DNA from: Amyloporia xantha
Lineage: Eukaryota > Basidiomycota > Agaricomycetes > Polyporales > Adustoporiaceae
Assembly: GCA_036971615.1 (NCBI GenBank)
Contig: JAYKKR010000043.1
Location: 62,001 to 126,000 of the forward strand
Reading direction: 5' to 3'
Length of the DNA: 64,000 nt
A program made the translations under genes and the position numbers. Positions within the stretch are counted from its first letter, which is position 1. Each line of letters begins with the position of its first letter. Shown here one piece after another: positions 54,701-64,000 of this stretch. Below the pieces are notes generated by a model. That model saw only the letters and a list, made by a program, of their open reading frames with translations, was not told the origin of the DNA and did no database searches.

Positions 54701-57700
54701 TCAAGAAACTCCTCGAACATTTCATGGAAGACAACGTTCGTCCCCAAGATAGGCCTATGTTCAGGACGCAATTAGGCAGTCTCTTTGACGTCGTTGATCG
54801 GTATGCAAGTGGATTAAAGGCTCACGAGATCGACGTAATCGCTGGCTTGCTGTCTCGCTATGAAGAGACTGAGAAATTGTTTGGAGGGAGCATCGAGGCA
54901 CGTGTCCTCACACTCCGTGAGCAGCACAAGGAAGACTTAGACAAGGTTGCTGCTCTCGTTCTAAGCCACATTATGGCGCATCGGAAGGGAAGGCTGGTCA
55001 TGATGATTCTCGATCACGTCAAAAACAGTGGCGAGACGGTTTCCAATCCGGAGAGCAAGTTGTTCCAAGTCCTACAGGGGCTCGCATCGCTTGAAGCGAG
55101 GTATGTATCACGTACCCTACAATCTTCCGAGTCGATCGAAATACTCTTTGACTAGGTCTTCCACACAAGTCGCATTGAAAGCTCGTGAAGTCCTCATTTC
55201 TTGCCAAATGCCTTCGTACGAGGAACGTAAAGTGCAAATGGAAGGCATTCTCAAGGCATCAGTCACAAACAGCTTCTATGGCGAGCAAGAGTTTGATATG
55301 AAGTCAGTGTCTGCGGTTATGTCTCACATATAGTTTCATTCACAACATCACAGGACTCCTTCTGCCGACGTGCTTCGGGAATTGATCGACTCGAGGTACA
55401 CGGTATACGATGTGCTGCCAACTTTCTTCAATTTTAACGATCAATGGATAACTTTTGGTATGTGAGAATGTGCTCTTATATCGACGCTCCTAAACGATCT
55501 ATCCCAGCTGCTATGGAGGTGTACATTAGGCGTGCTTACAGAGCGTACAGCTTGTTATCGGTCGACTATGAGGAGGGTGATGGCTTGGATGACGGCGATG
55601 CCCCGCATATTGTTACGTGGCGTTTCAATCTGCCTCAATCGCACTCTCCTCCAACAACTCCGAGCCTGTATGTCTGTTTCCCGGTTCTGTCCAAGCACTG
55701 ACTGACACATGAGTTCATTCCAGAAACAATACTCCTCGGAGGCAAGGCTCTGTGAGCGATCTCACGTATATGATTAACAGTCACCAGAAGCAGCCGCTTA
55801 GAACGGGCGCAATTGCCTCATTCCCGAACTTCTCCGCTCTGTCGCGCGGTTTCAACAAGGTTGCCGATACGTTGCCCCACTTTGACATCCACGAATTTAC
55901 CCAGCGATATGGGTCTAACAACCAACCTCCTAATGTGCTCAACATGGCGCTGAGAATATTTGACGAAGCGGATGACATGCAGGAGGATGCTTGGTACCAC
56001 AAGATCCATGAACTAGTCAACGAGCGGAGTAATGTCCTGGCGCAACGTGGTGTCCGCCGTATCTCCATTCTCCTCTGCAGGCCTGGATTGTATCCTCAAT
56101 ATTTCACCCTGCGCCAGATCGGCTCATCGTGGGAGGAAGAGCAAGCAATTCGACACATCGAACCCGCGCTTGCGTATCAGCTGGAATTGAGCCGTCTATC
56201 GAACTACAACTTAACACCGTGCTTTACAGAGAACAAACAACTTCACTTTTATCATGCGGTTGCCCGCGAGAACCAACTGGACAGCAGATTCTTCATCCGC
56301 GCCTTGGTCCGACCGGGTCGCATACGGGGAGATATGAGCACGGCGAAGTATCTCATTTCTGAAACGGACCGTCTCGTTACGAATATACTCGACACGTTGG
56401 AAGTGGTCTCTGCGCAGCACCGCAACGCAGACGTGAACCACATATTCATGAACTTTATCTACAACCTCCCCGTCACCTACGAGGATGTTTTGGAAGCCAT
56501 TTCCGGGTTCGTCGAGCGTCATGGCAAGCGGCTCTGGCGCCTTCATGTCACTAGTTCGGAGATTCGCATTGTTTTGGAAGACAGCGAGGGCAACGTCACA
56601 CCCATCCGCTGTGTCGTCGAGAACGTATCTGGGTTCATTGTCAATTACCACGGCTATCAGGAGATCACTACAGACAAGGGCACTACCATTTTGAAGTCGA
56701 TCGGCGAGAAGGGTCCTCTCCACTTGCAACCAGTGCACCAAGCTTACCCCACGAAAGAGTCATTGCAGCCCAAGCGCTACCAGGCTCATTTGATTGGTAC
56801 GACCTACGTCTACGATTTCCCCGACCTCTTTGCCAAGGCGTTAAGTAATGTCTGGGTAAAAGTACGCGCTCTCAACCCCTCGTTGACATTGCCGAAGAAG
56901 ATCCTCGAGTCAAGAGAATTGGTTTTGGACGAAAACGACCAGCTTCAAGAGGTGGATAGAGCGCCGGGTAACAACGCATGCGGTATGGTGGGGTGGGTCT
57001 TCACAATGAGAACGCCCGAATGTCCTGATAGTCGTCGCGTTGTTGTCATCGCGAACGATATCACGTTCAAGATTGGGTCCTTCGGCCCCATGGAGGATCA
57101 GTTCTTCTACCTGGCTTCCAAATATGCTAGGGAGCACGGTCTGCCTCGCATATATCTATCGGCCAACTCTGGTGCTCGGATTGGTTTGGCTGAAGAAGCT
57201 ATGAGTCTTTTCTCATGCGCTTGGAACGACCCAGAACACCCAGAGAAGGGAGTCGACTACCTGTACCTCACGCACGAGAACTTCCTCAAGCTGCAGGAGA
57301 AAGCTGCAACTGCTGTCCGCACTGTTGACATCGAGGAGGCTGGGGAGCTCCGTCATAAGATCACCGACATCATCGGTCTGCAGGATGGTCTGGGTGTAGA
57401 GTGTCTTAAGGGTTCGGGCCTCATCGCCGGAGAGACCTCCCGCGCGTATGACGACATCTTCACCATCACTCTCGTTACCGCGCGATCAGTCGGCATTGGT
57501 GCCTACCTTGTCCGTCTCGGTGAACGCGCTGTTCAAGTCGAGGGCCAGCCCATCATCCTCACGGGTGCGCCTGCCCTTAACAAGGTGCTCGGACGCGAAG
57601 TTTATACGTCCAACTTGCAACTCGGTGGGACGCAGATCATGTACAAGAATGGTGTCTCACATCTCACGGCGAGCAGCGATCTGGAGGGTGCGACACACAT

Positions 57701-59145
57701 CCTCGAGTGGTTGTCATACGTGCCAGAAGTGAAGGGTGCTCCTCTACCTATATTGGCGTCCGTGGACACGTGGGATCGTGACGTCCAATATGTTCCGCCC
57801 AAGGGGCCGTACGACCCCAGGTGGTTCATCGAGGGCAAAGCGGACGAGACCACGTCGGAGTGGATGTCCGGATTCTTTGACAAGGGTTCCTTCCAAGAGA
57901 CTCTTAGCGGCTGGGCGCAGACCGTTGTCGTCGGCCGGGCACGTCTTGGGGGCATTCCGATGGGTGTGATCGCCGTCGAGACGCGGACCATCGAGCGCGT
58001 CGTCCCCGCCGATCCCGCGAACCCCACATCGTTCGAGCAGCGCATCATGGAGGCCGGCCAGGTTTGGTACCCTAACTCCGCGTACAAGACCGCGCAGGCG
58101 ATTTTCGACTTCAACCGGGAAGGCCTGCCGCTGATCATCTTCGCTAACTGGCGTGGGTTCTCGGGCGGACAGCAGGACATGTACGACGAAATCCTGAAGC
58201 AGGGGTCGAAGATCGTGGATGGGCTCTCGAGCTACAAGCAGCCCGTATTCGTGTACATTGTGCCACACGGCGAGCTGCGCGGCGGGGCGTGGGTCGTACT
58301 TGATCCGTCCATCAATTCGCAGCAGATGGAGATGTACGCGGACGTCGAGGCACGGGCTGGGGTGCTCGAGCCGGAGGGCATCGTCGAGATTAAGATGCGC
58401 CGAGACAAGGTGCTGAAGCAGATGGAGCGCCTGGACCCGGCGTATGCCTCGCTCAAAAAGGACGGTGCCGACCCTGCGAAGAGCGCAGACGAGCGGGCGG
58501 CGGCGGCTGAGACATTAGCGCAGCGCGAGACGCTCCTCATGCCGACCTACAAGCAGATCTCTCTGCTGTATGCTGACCTGCACGAGTGAGTTGGTTCACT
58601 TTTCTAGATTTAGGTTCGTACTGATTGCATCGATAGTCGTGTTGGCCGTATGGAGGCCAAAGGATGCGCATCGCCGATGGTCTGGAAAGACTCCCGGAGG
58701 CGATTCTACTGGTCCGTCCGCGCGAAGGTCGCTTGGTCGGACGCAATGGCGCAGCTCGCCGAAGCGAGCCCCGACTCGTCTGTGGAGTACCGAACTCAGC
58801 TTCTGCAGAGACTGGCATCCGTCGACAGTACCACCGATCGCCAGACGATGGCCGAGGCACTGGAGGCATTGGATTTGGCTGCGGCCGTTGCGCAGCTGAA
58901 GGCCGACCATCTCATGCGCCGTATGTTGGCGCTGGCTCATGAGGACAGGAAGGCGACGCTGGACGGCCTGGTCCGGCTGGTGGACAACTTGGAGGATGAC
59001 GAGAAGGCGGCGTTGATGAGTGCATTGCAAAACACGAGCCGCTCTCAGGGTGTGTCCAGTTTGTTTACATGATGCGTGTTATATCTGGATGCTGACGTCT
59101 TTCGCAGGCCCGCCGTCGTATTCGAACGTTTCTCCTTCTGTTTAG
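51793..59145 (+). CDS. ACC1: Acetyl-CoA carboxylase, multidomain eukaryotic type
   Basis: Cytosolic enzyme that makes malonyl-CoA, the first committed step of fatty acid synthesis; about 2,200 aa. The ATG at 51793 begins [14 protein letters not shown]. Order of domains: biotin carboxylase ([25 protein letters not shown], glycine loop [29 protein letters not shown] at 53128), biotin carrier with the biotinyl Lys in EVMKM (near 54247, split by an intron), the ACC central domain (about 54400-56700), and carboxyltransferase ([54 protein letters not shown]). The last intron joins QNTSRSQ to [12 protein letters not shown], ending at 59145. About ten introns, mostly in the 5' half; one long exon runs 55752-58586. 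All core motifs look intact. Confidence 0.97.
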
Positions 59146-59470
59146 ATATATACTTTCGGCGCTTCTCGCCATGGCTGTCATGTTCTCGGATCATAATGTA
59201 GCGTAGTATCAATTTGCGTCTTGTTTTCGCCGCGTATCTGCAATTTATCTCATAATATACTCATCTTGATTATGTTTCTGGACTGGTGCTACTGAAGTGA
59301 GATAAATACAATCTCGATCTCGAGGGTCGATCGAACGGCACGTGCTGGTAGATCGTTAATGAGACTTGACGTACCTCCGTAGCGGGTCTTTCAATTTGTC
59401 TACCATTCCCCGACCGAGTCAACGGAAAGACTCACGAGGCTGGTGGCAGAAACCCTCTTGTCCTGCACCC
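59146..59470. other. Intergenic between ACC1 and NAD synthetase
   Basis: 325 bases. Holds the ACC1 3' end and the next promoter. No gene seen. Confidence 0.5.
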
Positions 59471-62400
59471 ATGGGCCATCTTATCACAGTTGCAACGTAG
59501 GTCGTCCACTGTGAGGTCAGCTAGTCGGAAACTGAGGACTTTATAGATGGTTGGCCCTCTTCGCAATCCCACTGTTTACGTGACCTATTTGATCTCTTTC
59601 TAGTTCATTGAATCAATGGTCCCTGGATTTTCAGGTAAGAGCGATGATCATCGCTATTAGGAAGTACTGATCCTTCGATAGGGAAACCTCGAGCGTATCC
59701 TAGCCAGTATACGCATCGCCAAAGAGCGAGGAGCGACCCTGCGGGTTGGTCCCGAGCTTGAAATTACGTGAGTATTCTTTGTGTTCATCTTCTTCCTCTG
59801 ACCAAGGACGGTCCCTCAGAGGCTACGGATGCCAAGACCACTTTCTCGAAGGTGAGCATGATTTCACGGCGTCGTTATCCTACACTGACCTCTTCTATAA
59901 AAGGTGACACCAATCTACACTCATGGGAAGTTCTGGCCAAAATTCTGGAGTCAGAGGAAGCCAAGGGAATCCTATGTGACATCGGAATGTGCGCATATAC
60001 TCGGGATCCCGATAGCTATCTGACGCCTACTACAGGCCCGTCATGCACAAGAACGTTATCTACAATTGCCGCATCATAATACACAGCGGAAAGATCCTGC
60101 TCATCCGCCCGAAGATGTGGCTCGCGAACGATGGGAACTACCGCGAGTTGAGGTGGTTCACACCGTGGATGAAGCATCGGTACACCGAGGACCATTATCT
60201 ACCCAGAATCATCCATGCCGTCACCGGTCAGGTATCGTTATCTTTCTTGAAGTTCACGACTATGACATGAAAACAACGCCCATTAGACCAAGGTACCGTT
60301 CGGTGATGCGGTCGTTAGTACGATAGATACTTGCATTGGTGTAGAATTGTGTGAAGAACTATTCACGCCCGCTAGGTAAGCCTCCCCTTTCCCTATCGTG
60401 AGTATCGCGCGCCTCATGTACACCATTCGCCCCAGTCCCCACATTCTGATGGGCCTGGACGGTGTCGAGATTTTCACCAACTCTAGTGGAAGTCACCACG
60501 AGTTGCGCAAGTTGTACACACGTGTGGAGCTTATCAAAGAGGCAACCATGAAGGCCAGTGCACCCACCCGACCCAAGCCCGGCATGTGACTGACCATAGC
60601 GACATTCATGACACCCACAGCTCGGTGGTGTTTACCTCTACGCAAACCAGCAGGGCTGCGATGGTGACCGCCTCTACTACGATGGTTGCGCGATGATTGC
60701 CATCAACGGACACGTCGTCGCGCAGGGCTCGCAGTTCTCTCTACAGGATGTCGAGGTCGTCACTGCAACCGTCGACATCGAGAACGTGCGTGCCCACCGG
60801 GCGACTAGCAGCCGCAGCATGCAGGCCGCCGGCGCGGAGCGCTACCAGCGCATCGAAGTCGACTTTGCGCTGTCCGAAGGCGTGGACGGCGCGGACGAGG
60901 GCATTATGAGCCGTCGTTTCGAAGTTCGGTACCACAAGCCGGAAGAGGAGATTGCGTGCGGTCTGGATTCTTCCTTGTCACGGTGGAGATGGCTCATCAA
61001 TGTGCGGCAGACTGGGCCCTGCTTGCTGGCTATGGGACTACCTGCGGCGTTCTAGGACGCAGGGCTACTTCATCCCGCTGAGTGGCGGCATCGACAGCTG
61101 CGCGACGTCTGTCATCGTATTTTCTATGTGCCGACTTGTCGCCGAAGCTGCCAAAAACGGAGGTTCGCACAATGTTGATTTCCCAGTCTCTCTGCTTCCT
61201 GACCGAGTTTCACTGTGTCCTTCACTAGACGAACAGGTCATAGCAGATGCCCGCAGGATCGCCGGAGAGCCTGAAGACTCGTCATACATCCCTTCTGACC
61301 CGCGCGAGTTTGCGAACAGGATCTTCCACACGTGCTACATGGGCACGGAGAACTCGAGTATTGAGACAAGACGCAGGGCGAAAGCCCTGGCGGAGGCGAT
61401 CGGGAGGTAAACCTATTCGCACGCCATCATTTTTTGCGATGACTAGCTGACTTTAATGGCCCAGCCACCACATCGATCTGAACATGGACACGATCGTCAC
61501 AGCCGTGCGCAGCCTTTTCTCGTTCGTGACGGGCGTCAAGCCGCAGTACCGTGTACACGGCGGCTCGGGCGCGGAGAACCTCGCTCTGCAGAATATCCAG
61601 GTCTGTGAGAAATGCATGTCGTGGCGGACGCGATTCGCTGATAATAACCACGCTAGGCACGGCTCCGCATGGTGCTGGCGTATATGTTTGCACAGCTGCT
61701 TCCATGGGTGAGGGGGAGGTCGGGAGGGCTCCTCGTCCTGGGCAGTGCCAATGTCGATGAGAGGTAAGTGATCATATAGCGTAGACGAGGCGTGGATAAC
61801 CGTTGGTTCTTTCGCAAGCTTGCGAGGGTACCTGACCAAGTACGACTGTTCGTCCGGTAAGTCGTAAATGTCACAAATCATCTAGCTCAAGTCTCACCTG
61901 AAGCTTCTGGCAGCGGACGTCAACCCCATTGGTGCAATCAGTAAGACCGATCTAAAGCGATTTATTGCGTACGCGCAAGGCGCGTTCGACCTTCCAATCT
62001 TGGAGGAGTGAGTGTGCACAGTCCTCTCCATACCAGAATGTAGCTTGATGTATCATGCTTTTTGTAGGTTCCTGGACGCGATCCCTACCGCTGAACTGGA
62101 GCCCACTACCGAGGAGTATGTGCAGGCCGACGAGGTCAGTGAAGTGTTCATTCCCGCCTGGCCATTTGTGACCGTGATCGCTATTCGTTAGGCCGACATG
62201 GGCATGACGTACGATGAGCTGTCCGTCTTCGGACGGCTGCGGAAGGTCGAGAAATGCGGGCCATACAGCATGTTCACTAAGCTGGTGCACGAATGGGGGT
62301 CGTCCTTGTCTCCTACCCAGGTCTGTTCACGATGTGATATTCTCTTTACTAGGTGGTTTCTTAATATCTTTCTATTTCCACCGAGCAGATCGCGGAGAAG

Positions 62401-62733
62401 GTCAAACATTTCTTCTTTGAGTACGCGAGGAACCGACACAAGATGACGACGCTGACGCCGTCGTACCATGCGGTGAGTTACCATGCTCTGTGCGGGATGA
62501 CTAACTGAAATTCGTTGCTCCAGGAACAATACAGCCCTGATGATAACAGTATGTGATGACTATCACGGCTTATACCCATGCCGCTTACGCTGATCCTTGC
62601 AGGATTCGACCTCCGTCCATTCCTGTACCCGTCGCGCTTCCCGTGGCAGTTCAAGAAGATCGACGAGGTGGCTGCGGCGCTGCCGGACAGATCGAATAAA
62701 GGTGCGGATGCGCCGAAGACCGCGACGACGTGA
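59471..62733 (+). CDS. QNS1: Glutamine-dependent NAD+ synthetase
   Basis: Last step of NAD+ synthesis: amidates deamido-NAD+ using glutamine and ATP. The ATG at 59471 starts MGHLITVAT, joined to [10 protein letters not shown] and [10 protein letters not shown]. The N-terminal nitrilase-like glutaminase domain keeps its catalytic triad: Glu in ELEITGYG, Lys in [15 protein letters not shown] (near 60112) and Cys in [11 protein letters not shown] (near 60350). The C-terminal synthetase has the PP-loop SGGIDSC (near 61081), [12 protein letters not shown] (near 61330), a [20 protein letters not shown] block split by introns, and [14 protein letters not shown]. It ends [11 protein letters not shown] at 62733. 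About 15 short introns; length near 700 aa is usual. The retained-looking frame near 60965-61010 is an intron. Confidence 0.95.
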
Positions 62734-64000
62734 TGGAAAACAAACGAATGACGAGAATAGAGTGAATTGCGGTATAAGTGGTTATAACAAAGATAGAGCA
62801 CGTGTATGCTACGGAGCAGTTGCAGTAAGAGAGAGATGCCACAAGTAGAAGCGCATACGTGAAGCGCTAGTGGATTCAGCATTGATCATAATCCAGACAG
62901 TAGCTGGACTGTGCAAGCTCACTAAGCTCACGTTCGAGGACGGGATAGCTGTGAGCGTTTCGCTCACTCATGTGGGAGTATGTTCGGACAGGAGTGAGAC
63001 CTATCCGAGGGAAGATGACAATACAGAAAGGGCGGGCGCACCGCAGATGCAACTCCGGCATCATGATTGTAGCATTCTTTTCAATCTCGACCGCACATAT
63101 ACCTCGGAATAATCCAGCCCGAAAGGCTTTCATGCCGGACTAGCATTGACACTAGGCTTACAGCCCCCCCTGGAGTAGGCAAGATAGCGAGGCAACGAGC
63201 GGATGACGACTCGTATGCGGGGATCCAGAGTGCATGAACCAGGTAGAGAGCAGTCGTATTGCCCCTCTGTTGAAGTCAACGATCAGCGTTTTACATAGTA
63301 CTAGTGACTTGGGGCGATGTCGTCCTTCGAGTTTCGACATACCCCCCTGCTTTAAAAAATTCAGTATTGGTGTTTTCCGAAGTATCATAAAAATGGGTAT
63401 GAGTACTAGCATAAATTTGAGTAATAGAATTACAAATGAACATGCACCGTGTCCTGCTCAAAGTGCAGGTATGTTGGGTTGCAGTCCTGGAGATTGGTAG
63501 CGGGAAATGTTTGTCTTTGTTGTCCAGAGGCTTCGACGCCCGATGTTACCATTCAGGGACCTCTTTGCAGGTACTCACATTATTACTCTTTCCGATAATC
63601 ACCACAAATTGTCACATGTGTTCATGATCTTGCCTCGCTCGATTGAACATTGTGTCGTTGAGCAACTTGGCAGCTTCAGGCCGGAATTAGACTGGACGTT
63701 GATAATGAAGTCTGGGACGAACTCCTACGGTGTCGGGGTATGGAGGATTTCCTTTGAATAGTGAAGTGGACAGTCTGGGATCGTCGAGAATATCGTCTAT
63801 TTACCCATTCGAGCTCTGACGGAGTGCAGTTCCATAAGCCAAGATGGCCAACGTAGCGAGCCCAAGGACTTCAGCACGCTGTGGCGTGGCCCCAAGTTAC
63901 CACACGCACCTACTCGGGATATTTGATGACCAAGAAGACTTCGGCTCCGCTTTAAATGACTGGTGTTGGCCACAATAGTGAGCTTTGTACTTTGTCCAAA
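62734..64000. other. Right end of window, no supported gene
   Basis: About 1.27 kb. One plus-strand frame (63507-63761, starting MFVFVVQRLRRP and including LFAGTHIITLSDNHHKLSH) could be an exon of an unknown gene, but it has no motif I recognise. Nothing else stands out. Confidence 0.3.

Noticed and set aside
60960..61055. Continuous reading of the NAD synthetase exon past 60957
   Set aside because: Reading through gives sequence unlike the family; splicing from GC|GTGCGG to an acceptor near 61010 restores [11 protein letters not shown] before SGGIDS.
62510..62733. Alternative end of the NAD synthetase on the other strand
   Set aside because: The minus-strand frames are antisense to the last NAD synthetase exons ([16 protein letters not shown]), which are clearly coding.

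Overview
The window is nuclear DNA from a filamentous basidiomycete, most likely an Agaricomycete. Genes sit on both strands and most are cut by many short (about 48-65 nt) GT-AG introns with short exons. The recognisable proteins are eukaryotic housekeeping proteins, including multidomain acetyl-CoA carboxylase, exocyst Sec6, ribosomal eL33, mitoribosomal mS29, Apn2, kinesin-14 and a Zds1 C-terminal domain protein. Two further small families have no function I can name. I see no tRNA, rRNA, CRISPR array, bacterial operon or intact transposon.

Layout. 1-692: 3' end of an unknown gene. 1219-3949 (+): Sir2-type deacetylase. 4580-5534 (-): unknown protein. 5783-7902 (+): CUE-like/DUF1771/Smr protein. 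8581-11042 (+): anoctamin/Ist2-type membrane protein. 12041-14893 (+): 950-residue low-complexity protein. 17163-17624 (+), 18341-18877 (+) and 26028-26477 (-): three members of one small family with an HW...CQxW-type signature, interrupted by APN2 (20018-22167, +) and a C-terminal-motor kinesin-14 (22354-24826, -). 27724-29666 (-): mitochondrial ribosomal protein mS29/DAP3. 32070-33222 (+) and 41131-42204 (-): a pair of paralogous genes with a SAM-like C-terminus. They bracket SEC6 (-), eL33 (-), ARG7-type ornithine acetyltransferase (+) and a membrane-anchored basic protein (-). 44081-46799 (-): Zds1-like protein. 48857-51041 (+): agmatinase-like ureohydrolase with a signal peptide. 51793-59145 (+): acetyl-CoA carboxylase. 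59471-62733 (+): glutamine-dependent NAD+ synthetase.

The named genes cover independent core functions: chromatin/NAD, DNA repair, spindle, secretion, translation in two compartments, arginine, fatty acid and NAD synthesis. They do not form a gene cluster. The best candidates for undescribed biology are the two basidiomycete-type paralog families and some splicing oddities: 9-nt microexons in two genes, and a GC-AG intron that splits the catalytic Glu codon of Apn2. Gene models were spliced by eye. Totals that come out in frame (Apn2 625 aa, anoctamin 748 aa, Smr protein 634 aa, eL33 106 aa, ArgJ 462 aa, Zds 888 aa, kinesin 716 aa, SAM-like protein 247 aa) support those models. Others carry uncertain exon ends, which are flagged.
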